A DNA stretch of 64,000 bases from the NCBI RefSeq assembly GCF_036961565.1, contig NZ_JBAMDD010000002.1, forward strand, positions 1 to 64,000, given 5' to 3'. The translations under genes and the position numbers were made by a program. The notes under the pieces were generated by a model, which worked only from the letters and a program-made list of their open reading frames with translations, was not told where the DNA came from and ran no database searches. Shown here one piece after another: positions 44,992 through 53,721 of this stretch. The stretch comes from Chitinimonas sp036961565. Its GTDB lineage: Bacteria; Pseudomonadota; Gammaproteobacteria; Burkholderiales; Chitinimonadaceae. Within the stretch, counting starts at the first letter, position 1. Each line of letters starts with the position of its first letter.

Positions 44992-45563
44992 CGCTTGGCC
45001 TTCTTCGCACCGCCACTGGCCTTGGCCGCAGCCGGCTTGAAGCTGTAGCGGTACTCATCGCTCTTGCTGCCCTTGAAGTTGTCGGCATTGGGCAGCAAGG
45101 CCTCGCGCTTGAAGCCCAGCGCTTCCACCAGGGCAATCGAGGCCTTGTTACGGGTATCGATGAATATCTTGAATTCCTCGGCCATGAATGGGCCCATCAG
45201 ATGCTCGCGCAGCTTGGCCACGGCTTCGGCCGCATAGCCCTTGCGCTGGTGCGGTGTGAAGATGAACCAGCCCATGCTGGCCACATTGTCTTCATCCACC
45301 GTCGCCTCCACCAGGCCGACATACTCGCCATCGGTCAGGCGCACCGCCCAGTTCAGCCACCATTCGGCGCCATCGGGCGAACTGCGGCTTTCCAGCCGCT
45401 GATAGCGTGCGGTCAGCGCCTCCAGCGAGGCGGGCGGGTTCTGTGGCACAAAGCTGAACAGGCTGGCATCGCTAAAGCCATCGTGCAGCAAGGCGGCATG
45501 CGCAGCAGTAAGGGGTTCGAGCGTCAGGCGCTGGGTGGTAAGTACAGTATTGGCTGCGCTCAT
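44988..45563 (-). CDS. RimJ/RimL-type GNAT acetyltransferase
   Basis: The 191-residue protein has TQRLTLEPLTAAHAALLHDGFSD, YVGLVEATVDEDN, MGWFIFTPHQRKGYAAEAVAKLREHL (acetyl-CoA loop) and NKASIALVEALGFKREALLPN, the pattern of RimJ/RimL-like enzymes. An Ala/Lys-rich tail (AAAKASGGAKKAKR) is appended. The target is unknown. It overlaps rnhA. Confidence 0.87.
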   Translation of the reverse strand: MSAANTVLTTQRLTLEPLTAAHAALLHDGFSDASLFSFVPQNPPASLEALTARYQRLESRSSPDGAEWWLNWAVRLTDGEYVGLVEATVDEDNVASMGWFIFTPHQRKGYAAEAVAKLREHLMGPFMAEEFKIFIDTRNKASIALVEALGFKREALLPNADNFKGSKSDEYRYSFKPAAAKASGGAKKAKR

Positions 45564-45620
45564 GGTGTTCTCTTCAACTCTTCAAATAAAACAAACAAAA
45601 ACGAAACCCCAGCCATAAAG

Positions 45621-46232
45621 CTAGGGGGTAACAGGGGGTTCATCCAGCAAGGTCCGATACAAGGTCATCAGCATCCCCGCGGTCGCCCCCCAGATAATCT
45701 TGCCTTCCCAATTGAGCGCGTAAGTCACCGCCCGCCGCTCCGGGAAATTCAACACCCGTTCGGTGTAATTGGCCTTATCCAGCAAAAAAGCCAGCGGCAC
45801 TTCAAACGCCTCGTCCACCTCATCGGATTGCAGACGCATTTCAAAACCTGGTGCCAGCAAGCCCACCACCGGGGTCACCCGGTAGCGGGTAATCGTGGTG
45901 TACTGTGCCAGGCGCCCTACCGGCTGCATCAGCCTGGTAGCGATGCCGACCTCTTCCTCGGTCTCGCGCAGTGCTGCCACTTCCGGCGTTTCACCCAACT
46001 CCATGCGCCCACCGGGAAAACTGATCTGGCCGGCATGCTTGGCCAGCTTCTCGGTACGCTTGGTAAACAGCACGGTGGGGCCTGCAGCGTGCATGACGAT
46101 GGGCACCAGCACCGCAGCGGGCGTGGTGTCATCGTCAGTGTGTACATCACCACCTGCCGGCAGCCTGACGGTATCGAGCCTATGCGCAAGCCAGTCGCGT
46201 GCGGCATCGAAATCGGGGGGCAGTATCAACAT
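45621..46232 (-). CDS. Nudix CoA pyrophosphatase
   Basis: The 203-residue protein has the Nudix box GRMELGETPEVAALRETEEEVG preceded by LTKRTEKLAKHAGQISFPGG-type sequence (LFTKRTEKLAKHAGQISFPG), the UPF0035 signature of CoA-specific members (NudL/CoAse). It would split CoA to phosphopantetheine and adenosine 3',5'-bisphosphate. It is separated from the acetyltransferase by 57 bp. Confidence 0.9.
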   Translation of the reverse strand: MLILPPDFDAARDWLAHRLDTVRLPAGGDVHTDDDTTPAAVLVPIVMHAAGPTVLFTKRTEKLAKHAGQISFPGGRMELGETPEVAALRETEEEVGIATRLMQPVGRLAQYTTITRYRVTPVVGLLAPGFEMRLQSDEVDEAFEVPLAFLLDKANYTERVLNFPERRAVTYALNWEGKIIWGATAGMLMTLYRTLLDEPPVTP

Positions 46233-46320
46233 CGGTCTATTTTACCAGCGTGCAACCTGCTAGGGCAGAACACCGTTCATTATCAGACCCATAGGCAGCT
46301 GATAATAAATGCCATCACCC

Positions 46321-46956
46321 CTACACCTGCGGCAGCCGGAAATCGCGCCAATGGGCAATCAGCCTGATGGCCAGGCCCAGGGCAAACAGGCTCCAGATGA
46401 CGGCGGCGCCCTTCCAGCCCAGGCTGTTGGCGGCATAGAGCAGGCCAGCCACCAGCATGGATACGGTGCCGTAGACATCCTTGTGCAGGATAAAGGGCAC
46501 GTCGTTGACCATCATGTCGCGCACGATGCCGCCGCCTATGGCGGTGACAAAGCCCACGAACAGCACACCAAAGAAATTGAGGCCGTAATGGATGCCCAGC
46601 TCGGCACCCGCCAGGCTGAAGGCAATCAGGCCGATGGAGTCGGCGACGATAAACACCCGGTACATACCCACGCCGTAGACCTTGTGCAGACTCATGGCCC
46701 AGCTCACCAGCAAGGTGGCGGTGATGACCCAGACGGAGCTGGCATCAAAGAAGATGACCGGTATGCGATTGAGTAGGATGTCGCGTATCACCCCACCGCC
46801 TATGGCAGTGAGCAAGGCGACGATCAGCACGCCCAGCAGGTCGAAACGTTTCTTCACGCCTATCAGGTAGCCCGAGACACTGAACGCCGCCGTCCCCACC
46901 AGGAACAGCCAGTCCATATCGAACAGCAGGCCGGACAATCCTTGCCAATCCACCAT
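46321..46956 (-). CDS. TRIC-like (UPF0126) membrane channel
   Basis: The 211-residue protein has six or seven hydrophobic segments and two copies of the motif AIGGGxxRD (IGGGVIRDILLNRIPVIF and IGGGIVRDMMVNDVPFIL), the mark of bacterial trimeric intracellular cation channel (UPF0126) proteins. The start MVDWQGLSG at 46956 shares a base with the stop of the acetyltransferase (TGATG). Confidence 0.9.
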   Translation of the reverse strand: MVDWQGLSGLLFDMDWLFLVGTAAFSVSGYLIGVKKRFDLLGVLIVALLTAIGGGVIRDILLNRIPVIFFDASSVWVITATLLVSWAMSLHKVYGVGMYRVFIVADSIGLIAFSLAGAELGIHYGLNFFGVLFVGFVTAIGGGIVRDMMVNDVPFILHKDVYGTVSMLVAGLLYAANSLGWKGAAVIWSLFALGLAIRLIAHWRDFRLPQV

Positions 46957-47492
46957 CAGCCCCCATCCTGCCGGCTGGGTTGCAGACCGCGGTAGAGCAC
47001 AATGTTCTCGTGCTGTTCGCCGTCCAGCTCGAATACCGTCTTGCCCAAGGCGGTAAAACCGCGTGCCGCATAGAAACTCAGCGCATCGGCATTGCCGTGG
47101 TAAACACGGAGCCACATCCCGGCGCCACCCAGCTCAGGCAGCAGCTCATCTGCCGCCTGCAACAGGGCCGAGCCCAGGCCTTGTCGCTTGAAATGGCGGG
47201 AGAGATAAAGCGTTTCCAATTCCACCGACCCGCCCTCGGCTTGCGGGCAGGGCGTTGCCATACTCAGCTTCAGGTAGCCCAGCAGGTAGCCGCGGGCTTC
47301 GACCACCAACACCCGCCGGAGCGGGTGGGCCAGCACCTGCTCGAAGTGCGCCGGCGTATAGGTATCCAGCACATAGCGGGCAATGGCAGGGTTGACGCCG
47401 TCAAAGGCATAGGTATCTAGCCATACCTGTATGGCCAGTGCAGCCAGTGATACCGTATCTTGCGGCGTTGCCGCGCGTAGCGTGTAATTCAT
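46956..47492 (-). CDS. GNAT family N-acetyltransferase
   Basis: The 178-residue protein has MNYTLRAATPQDTVSLAALAIQVWLDTY, ELETLYLSRHFKRQGLGSALLQAADELL and WLRVYHGNADALSFYAARGFTALGKTVF, a classic GNAT fold of the kind seen near diamine or N-terminal acetylases. Its start overlaps the adenosyltransferase stop (ATGA) and its stop overlaps the TRIC gene. Confidence 0.87.
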   Translation of the reverse strand: MNYTLRAATPQDTVSLAALAIQVWLDTYAFDGVNPAIARYVLDTYTPAHFEQVLAHPLRRVLVVEARGYLLGYLKLSMATPCPQAEGGSVELETLYLSRHFKRQGLGSALLQAADELLPELGGAGMWLRVYHGNADALSFYAARGFTALGKTVFELDGEQHENIVLYRGLQPSRQDGG

Positions 47493-48043
47493 GCTGCATT
47501 CAATCCTGGTTGCCAACACACATCGGCCTGGCCAGCGGCCTGGTTGGCGCTGCGGGCCAGCACGAACAACAGGTCTGACAGGCGATTAAGATACTGCGGC
47601 GCCAGTGTCGATACCGATTCGTTTACGGCCAACGCCACCAACGCACGCTCGGCGCGGCGGCAGACAGTACGGGCCACATGCAGCGCGGCCGCGGCACGGC
47701 AGCCGCCGGGCAATATGAATTCCTTCAGTGGCATCAGGGTGCTGTTGAACGTTGCCACATCGGCCTCCAGCCGCGCCAGATGCACCTCCTGCAGGGCAAT
47801 GCGGCCAGGTATGCAGACCTCGCCCCCCAGATCGAACAGATCGTGCTGTACCCGCACCAGGCTGTTGCGCAAGGTATCAGGCAGGTTCTCAGCCAGGGCC
47901 ACGCCCAGGTGGCTGTTGAGTTCGTCTATCTCACCCAGTACATGGATGCGGTGGCTGGCTTTGGATACCCGGCTACCATCCCCCAGACCGGTACTGCCGT
48001 CATCGCCGGTACGCGTCACAATCTTGCTGAGTCGGTTTGCCAT
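47489..48043 (-). CDS. Cob(I)alamin adenosyltransferase, PduO type
   Basis: Makes adenosylcobalamin from cob(I)alamin and ATP. TRTGDDGSTGLGDGSRVSKASHRIHVLGEIDELNSHLGVAL, LPGGCRAAAALHVARTVCRRAERALVAL and YLNRLSDLLFVLARSAN are PduO-family signatures. The second of two adjacent ATGs is preferred, with AAGGA five bases upstream. It overlaps the decarboxylase stop. No cobalamin-dependent enzyme gene is visible in the window. Confidence 0.92.
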   Translation of the reverse strand: MANRLSKIVTRTGDDGSTGLGDGSRVSKASHRIHVLGEIDELNSHLGVALAENLPDTLRNSLVRVQHDLFDLGGEVCIPGRIALQEVHLARLEADVATFNSTLMPLKEFILPGGCRAAAALHVARTVCRRAERALVALAVNESVSTLAPQYLNRLSDLLFVLARSANQAAGQADVCWQPGLNAA

Positions 48044-49533
48044 CATATTCCTTGCGAGTTCAAATGCAGATTAGCTGCCGCACGACGACGGCCTGCGGCC
48101 AGTAAGCCATCCACCAACAGGGCCAGGTCTGCCTCGCTAGTACGATGATTCACCAAGGCCACCCGTATGGCCAGTTGGCCGTTGATCATGGTAGTCGAGG
48201 GCACAGCCAGTCCCTCTTCCTGCAGGTCGGCCACAATATCGGCATTCAATTGGTCCAGCTCGACTGCGGCGGCCCGGAAACGGAAGCACACCACGTTGAG
48301 CGCCACCGGCGCCAGCATCTCCAGCTCGGGCTCGGCCAAGACCCGCTGCACCAATTGCTGCGCCAACTCACAACTGCGGTCTATTACGGCCCCCAGCTTG
48401 TCTGCACCATAGACCTTGATGGTCATCCATACCTTGAGCGCCCTAAAGCCGCGTGACAGGTCCGGCCCGAAATCGGTTGGCCAGGGCCGGCCGGCAGCCA
48501 AGCCCCGCTCCTCCCGCCGCAGATAGGCCGGCTGGGTAGCAAAGGTGGCCGCATGCAGGTCGGCATCCCGTACCAGTATGCAACCTGCGTCATAGGGCAC
48601 CTGTGCCCATTTATGAAAATCAAACGCCACCGAATCGGCTTCGCTAATACCGGCCAACAGGGGCCGCTTATGGGCCGACAACATGGCCAGCGCACCAAAG
48701 GCGGCATCGACATGGAACCACAAACCATGCCGGCGACTGAAGCGTGACAATGCCGCCAGGTCATCAATGGCGCCGGTATCCACCGTACCCGCACTACCCA
48801 CCAGCATAAAGGGCTGCAGACCCTGTGCCTGGTCATGCTCCACGGCTGCTGCGAGTACAGCCATGTCCATCCGGTGCTGGGCATCGCACGGTATCAGCCG
48901 CAGTGCGGCCGTACCCAGGCCAGCCATATCCATCGCCCGCGATACGCAGTTATGTGCCTCAGTCGAGGCATAGGCCACCAGGGAACGCCCCTGCAGACCG
49001 TCCTGGCGCACTGCCTTACCCAGCGCACGGGTGCGTGCGACCAGCACGGCAATCAGATTGGCCAGCGAAGTACCGGTAACCAGGACACCACTGGCAGTAG
49101 CCGGAAAGCCCAGCATCTCAGCCGACCAGCGTATGACCTGCCGCTCCACCTCCACCGGGGCGTGATCCCGTCCCCCCAGGTTGGCGTTGAGCCCACCGGC
49201 CAGCAACTCGGCCAGCATGCCCACCGGGTTGCCGCCGCCGTGCACCCAGCCGACGAAGCGCGGGTGGATATTGCCGCCGATATAGGGCTGCACCAGTGCC
49301 TGGAATTCAGCATAGCTAGCCGCCAGATCACCGGCCTCTCGTGGCAGCGGCGTCTTGAATGCCTCTCGTACCTCACCCGGCATGGCTTGCCAGACCGGGC
49401 CATCGCCCACACCGGCCAGCAACGCCACCATATCGTCCACCATGCGATGCCCCAGGCTGCGGACAGCCTCCCAGTCCTGGGGGTCCAGCGTATCGGGTTT
49501 GGCGGTAAAGGGAGTGTCTTGGGTCGTACGCAT
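48043..49533 (-). CDS. PLP-dependent group II amino-acid decarboxylase
   Basis: The 496-residue protein belongs to the aromatic-L-amino-acid / tyrosine decarboxylase family. His194 (ASTEAHNCVSRA) stacks on PLP, Asp276 (WFHVDAAFG) binds its ring nitrogen, and Lys308 (DFHKWAQVPYDAG) forms the Schiff base. HPRFVGWVHGGGNPVGMLAELLAGGLNAN is typical. The substrate (tyrosine, dopa, tryptophan, glutamate or diaminobutyrate) cannot be settled. The start MRTTQDTPF at 49533 is chosen by family length; no strong ribosome site is seen. Confidence 0.87.
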   Translation of the reverse strand: MRTTQDTPFTAKPDTLDPQDWEAVRSLGHRMVDDMVALLAGVGDGPVWQAMPGEVREAFKTPLPREAGDLAASYAEFQALVQPYIGGNIHPRFVGWVHGGGNPVGMLAELLAGGLNANLGGRDHAPVEVERQVIRWSAEMLGFPATASGVLVTGTSLANLIAVLVARTRALGKAVRQDGLQGRSLVAYASTEAHNCVSRAMDMAGLGTAALRLIPCDAQHRMDMAVLAAAVEHDQAQGLQPFMLVGSAGTVDTGAIDDLAALSRFSRRHGLWFHVDAAFGALAMLSAHKRPLLAGISEADSVAFDFHKWAQVPYDAGCILVRDADLHAATFATQPAYLRREERGLAAGRPWPTDFGPDLSRGFRALKVWMTIKVYGADKLGAVIDRSCELAQQLVQRVLAEPELEMLAPVALNVVCFRFRAAAVELDQLNADIVADLQEEGLAVPSTTMINGQLAIRVALVNHRTSEADLALLVDGLLAAGRRRAAANLHLNSQGI

Positions 49534-49981
49534 GGTTGTCTGGCCGGAGCCGCGGTTCAGATGCAAGGGGGGCGAGTCTAACGCAGCCAGCGCAGGCTTT
49601 CTCATGAAATCCACCCTGCCGCCGCGCCATCGCGGTGCACAGGCCATGCACGTGCGCCACTCGCCATTATTACCACTGTAAAAACAGGACATACGGTCAG
49701 GCAAGCACTTGATTATTGCTGGTTTTATGCCGACGCTAAGAGGCCTGATATAAAAAGTCCGCCAATATTCATAATGCGCCGCCAACAAAACCCAGCCTAG
49801 CGATTCAGGCTGTATGTGCAAACGATGGCATCAAGCAATACAGCAGGTTTGCGCAACAGCCCAGGCTGGTGTGTCTGAGCGGTGTCACTGGGCAGGATCA
49901 GCCCGCCACGACGCGTGCAATCCCGACTCGGCCAGGACGTGACTGCCAGGGCGATCGACAACAACGAACGGGCGCGCGACG
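49534..49981. other. Intergenic region between divergent genes
   Basis: This 448-bp gap separates the decarboxylase (-) from the EAL protein (+). It must carry both promoters. An AT-rich part at 49660-49800 is the likeliest place, but I see no convincing -35/-10 pair, no lux-box-like site and no gene. Confidence 0.5.
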
Positions 49982-51292
49982 TTGGATACTGCTGGCATCG
50001 ACCCTCTCACCGGTTTTCTGGACAGGCACGGCTGCCTGCGCAATGCAGCACGCTTGACCGAGCACGCCCATCGCGATCAAAAGCCGCTGTCGGCTATCTG
50101 GGTCAACCTGGATCGCTTCCGTAAAATCAATGGCTCGCTCGGCATGGGCGGTGGTGATGCCGTCATCGCCAAGATGGGCGACCGCCTGCGCAGCCGCAAC
50201 GAGCACCGTACCCATATTGCCCGCATGGGTAGTGATGAATTTCTGCTGCTTGCCCCAGCCCACGGTTGCGAGGAGGCCGCCAGCCTGGCCAGCGAACTGC
50301 TGCAACTGATCGCCCAGCCCATGGAAGTGGGCGCCATGAGCCTCTACCCTACCTGCTCAGTAGGTGTGGCCTCGCTGGAATATGCCGAGGAAGCAGAAAG
50401 CCTGTTGCAAAGGGCCGAGCATGCCATGCACGAAGCCAAGCGCCAGGGCGGCGGCCGGGTTGTGCAGTCGGGTGACGAGCAATTACCGGGCCGCCTGGGC
50501 ATCAAGCTGGCCCGCGAAGAACTCGAAGTCGAGCACAAGCTACATGCCGCGCTGCAGATAGGCGGGCTGTACCTGCATTACCAACCCATCGTCGGCTTCA
50601 ATGGCCGTATCGAGGCCATCGAGGCTTTGATGCGTTGCGAACTCAATGGCGAGATGGTGCCGCCGGTCAAGTTCATCCCGGTGGCAGAAAAAACCGGCCT
50701 GGTCATCCGCCTGGGTGAGTGGAGCCTGATGCAGGGCGCCATGCAGGCCAAGCGGCTATCCGACCTGGGCCTGCCCACCAAGGTCGCAGTCAATGTTTCC
50801 CGCGCCCAGCTCACCGCCCCCAAGTTCTCCCAGGCGCTCTATGCTGCACTGCTCTGCAGCGATGTGGAACCCAGGCTGATCGAGCTGGAAATCACCGAAT
50901 CGCTGTTCATGGACGTGTCCGAACTGGTGCAGTCCAATATGCGCGCCGCCATCGCCATGGGCGTCAGCCTGTCCATAGACGACTTCGGTACCGGTTACTC
51001 CTGCCTAGCCACGCTCAAGGATATTCCGGCCGGCAAGCTCAAGCTCGACCGTGCTTTCGTGGTGCCACTGCCGGAGGACAAGCGGGTGTACGCTGTGGTC
51101 AAGGCCATCAGCCAGCTGGGACGCGAGCTGGGCATGACCGTGGTGGCAGAAGGCGTGGAGAACGAGCAGCAATCCTGCGCATTGCAGGACGCCGGGGTCG
51201 ATGCCATCCAGGGGTATCTGCACGCCCGCCCCATGAGCGCCGATGCCGTCACCGGCTGGCTGGATCATCAAGCCGCCCTGCTGAAAGCCTAG
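49982..51292 (+). CDS. GGDEF-EAL protein (probable c-di-GMP phosphodiesterase)
   Basis: The 436-residue cytoplasmic protein has a GGDEF domain (residues 5-160) with the site degenerate (RMGSDEF) and an EAL domain (about 185-430) with the catalytic set present: EAIEALMRCE, VAVNVSRAQL, LEITESLF, SIDDFGTGYS, KLDRAF and AEGVEN. It should therefore break down cyclic di-GMP, with the GGDEF part as a GTP or signal sensor. The start is a TTG at 49982 (an upstream stop limits it); no membrane or sensor domain precedes GGDEF. The HDOD gene follows 21 bp later. Confidence 0.85.
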   Translation: MDTAGIDPLTGFLDRHGCLRNAARLTEHAHRDQKPLSAIWVNLDRFRKINGSLGMGGGDAVIAKMGDRLRSRNEHRTHIARMGSDEFLLLAPAHGCEEAASLASELLQLIAQPMEVGAMSLYPTCSVGVASLEYAEEAESLLQRAEHAMHEAKRQGGGRVVQSGDEQLPGRLGIKLAREELEVEHKLHAALQIGGLYLHYQPIVGFNGRIEAIEALMRCELNGEMVPPVKFIPVAEKTGLVIRLGEWSLMQGAMQAKRLSDLGLPTKVAVNVSRAQLTAPKFSQALYAALLCSDVEPRLIELEITESLFMDVSELVQSNMRAAIAMGVSLSIDDFGTGYSCLATLKDIPAGKLKLDRAFVVPLPEDKRVYAVVKAISQLGRELGMTVVAEGVENEQQSCALQDAGVDAIQGYLHARPMSADAVTGWLDHQAALLKA

Positions 51293-51313
51293 TCAGATGG
51301 GAACCGATCGCAC

Positions 51314-52195
51314 ATGACTACGGAAACCGCCCAACCGCCCTCGGTGGAAGAAATCTATGCCAGAACGGTGCTGGATATCGGCATACCGCCACGGCCCACC
51401 ATACTGGACATACTGGCGCGCGAATTGCGCAGTGGCGAGCCCGACTTTGGCCGTATCGCCCAATGCGTCAGCGAAGACGTCAGCCTGTCGGCCGGCCTGA
51501 TCAAGACCGCCAATTCGCCTTTTTTCGGCTTCCGTATCCGCGCCCGCACGGTCTCCCATGCGCTGACCATGCTGGGCATCAATATCGCCGGCAAGGCCAT
51601 CGCCGGGGTGGCGTTACGCAATGCCTTCCCAGCCAGCCCGGCACTAGAGCGCTTCTGGGATGCCTCCGCCCGCATTGCCGAATACTCGGGCCATTTGGTG
51701 GGGCTGCTGGGCGTGCGTGAGGGGATACGCAGCGACGATGCCTATACCTTCGGCCTGTTTCGCGACTGTGGCATGCCGGTACTGATGCGCAAGTTCCCCG
51801 CCTATCGCGACACCCTGCTGCGCGCCAATGCCAACCCCGACAAGCGCTTCACCACCATAGAAGACGAAGACTTCCCCACCAACCATGCCATAGTGGGTTG
51901 CCTGCTGGCCCAAAGCTGGTCGTTGCCCGAGGAAATCTGCCTGGCCATCCGCCATCATCACGACTTTTTACTGATGCAGTCTGGCGCCATCAGCCTGCCG
52001 CCAGCCAGCCGGCGACTGGTGGCGCTGGCGCAACTGGCCGAGTACATACACCAGCAGCATAGCGGCATGAACCAGACCGAGGAGTGGGCCAAGCTGGGTA
52101 CGGCCAGCCTCAGCACCCTGGAGCTGGGACAGGTGCAACTGGACGAGTTGGTGGCACAGGTGGCAACACGCAGCGCACAGGCAGATATCGATTAG
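51314..52195 (+). CDS. HDOD domain protein
   Basis: The 293-residue protein has an HDOD domain (about 20-215): PPRPTILDILARELRSGEPDFGRIAQCVSEDVSLSAGLIKTANSPFF, with SHALTMLGINIAGKAIAGVALRN and HHHDFLL. HDOD domains are HD-like but usually lack catalytic residues and act in signalling. It follows an EAL protein with 21 bp between, so both are probably in one c-di-GMP signalling unit. Confidence 0.85.
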   Translation: MTTETAQPPSVEEIYARTVLDIGIPPRPTILDILARELRSGEPDFGRIAQCVSEDVSLSAGLIKTANSPFFGFRIRARTVSHALTMLGINIAGKAIAGVALRNAFPASPALERFWDASARIAEYSGHLVGLLGVREGIRSDDAYTFGLFRDCGMPVLMRKFPAYRDTLLRANANPDKRFTTIEDEDFPTNHAIVGCLLAQSWSLPEEICLAIRHHHDFLLMQSGAISLPPASRRLVALAQLAEYIHQQHSGMNQTEEWAKLGTASLSTLELGQVQLDELVAQVATRSAQADID

Positions 52196-52245
52196 AAACC
52201 GCCGGGCACTTCCAGTTTTGCGCCAGGCAGGCTACAACAGAGGCC

Positions 52246-53721
52246 ATGCGCGAATACCAAGACTACGATGCCCTGGGCCTGGCCCAACTGATACAGACAG
52301 GCGAAACTACACCATCAGCCTTGCTGGAAGCCGCCATTGCCCGCTGTGAGGCAGTGAATCCAGCACTCAATGCCGTGATCGTGCCACTCTACGAACAGGC
52401 CCGCAGCCTGGCGCGCCAGCCACCATCGCAGGCACCCTTTGCCGGCGTACCCTTTCTGCTCAAGGATCTGTTGGCCGCCCTGCAGGGAGCGCCCCTGGCC
52501 AACGGCTGCCGGGCACTCAAAGGCTGGGTGCCCGATTACGACAGCGAACTGGTCAGGCGCTTCAAGGCGGCGGGGGTGGTGATTTTCGGCAAGACCAATA
52601 CACCGGAGTTCGGCCTGCTGGGCTATACCGAACCCGAAGCCTGGGGGCCGACCCGTAATCCCTGGTCACTGGCCCACTCACCCGGAGGCTCCTCTGGCGG
52701 CGCAGCAGCGGCCGTCGCAGCCGGTATCGTGCCCATGGCACACGGCGGAGACGGCGGTGGCTCCATACGCATTCCCGCCAGCAATTGCGGCCTGTTTGGG
52801 CTCAAACCCAGCCGTGGGCGCATCCCCCTGGGGCCGGATTTCGGCGAGGTCTGGGCCGGTGCGGTGCAGGAAGGCGTGGTCAGCCGTAGCGTGCGCGATA
52901 CCGCCGCCATGCTCGATTGCATTGCCGGGCCCGAGCAGGGCGCACCTTATGTGATTGCCGGCCCAGCCACCACCTTTGCCCATGCAGCCAGCCAACCGCC
53001 CCCCCGATTGCGCATAGGCGCCGTCTTGAGTACGCCTGACACGCCCATGCATGCAGACTGCCGCACAGCAGTTGAGACCACCATGTCACTGCTGCACGAA
53101 CTGGGTCACGATGTGAAAGAAGTGACCCTACCTTACGACCATGCACAGTTGCTGGATTGCTACCTCACCATGTACTACGGCGAAACCGCCACCGATCTGC
53201 GTTGGCTGGCACGCCACCTGGGCCGACCATTGCGCCGTGGCGATGTGGAGCTGGAAACCTGGATACTCGGGCGCATGGGCGAGCAACTGCGCGCCGCCGA
53301 TTTTAGCGCTGCCAAACGCGACTGGAATCTGCTCGCACGGACCATGGGGCGCTTTCACCAACAGTACGATCTGCTGCTCACCCCCACGCTGGCGGCACCG
53401 CCTACCCGTATTGGTGAACTCAAGACGCCACCCATGCAGCGCGCAGCCCTGTCGGCCATCGCCACCCTGGGTGGCATAGGTCTGCTGCGCAAGGCCATAC
53501 ATGAGCAAGCCTGCATCAACTTCGCCCGCATGCCCTACACCCAGTTGGCCAACCTCACAGGCCAACCCGCCATGTCGGTGCCGCTGCACTGGAACGCCGC
53601 CGGCTTGCCCATAGGCGTGCAGTTCGTCGCCGCCACCAACCGCGAGGACTGCCTGTTGTCCCTGGCTTGCCAACTGGAAGCTGCTCGCCCATGGGCACAT
53701 AGGCGTCCGGTGTTAGCGTAA
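52246..53721 (+). CDS. Amidase (amidase signature family)
   Basis: The 491-residue protein has the amidase-signature triad Lys73 (FLLKDLLAAL), Ser149 (SPGGSSGGAAAAVAAG) and nucleophile Ser173 (DGGGSIRIPASNCGLFGLKPSRGR). The frame opens at 52084 inside the HDOD gene; MREYQDYDALG at 52246 with AGAGG upstream is the likely start. It hydrolyses an amide to a carboxylate; the substrate is unknown. Genes like this are often labelled 6-aminohexanoate-cyclic-dimer hydrolase. Confidence 0.87.
   Translation: MREYQDYDALGLAQLIQTGETTPSALLEAAIARCEAVNPALNAVIVPLYEQARSLARQPPSQAPFAGVPFLLKDLLAALQGAPLANGCRALKGWVPDYDSELVRRFKAAGVVIFGKTNTPEFGLLGYTEPEAWGPTRNPWSLAHSPGGSSGGAAAAVAAGIVPMAHGGDGGGSIRIPASNCGLFGLKPSRGRIPLGPDFGEVWAGAVQEGVVSRSVRDTAAMLDCIAGPEQGAPYVIAGPATTFAHAASQPPPRLRIGAVLSTPDTPMHADCRTAVETTMSLLHELGHDVKEVTLPYDHAQLLDCYLTMYYGETATDLRWLARHLGRPLRRGDVELETWILGRMGEQLRAADFSAAKRDWNLLARTMGRFHQQYDLLLTPTLAAPPTRIGELKTPPMQRAALSAIATLGGIGLLRKAIHEQACINFARMPYTQLANLTGQPAMSVPLHWNAAGLPIGVQFVAATNREDCLLSLACQLEAARPWAHRRPVLA

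Noticed and set aside
45595..45650. Possible terminator after the CoA Nudix upstream neighbour (CCCCAGC...GCTAGGGG)
   Set aside because: The stem has a mismatch, runs close to the Nudix stop and has no T-run, so it is not supported.
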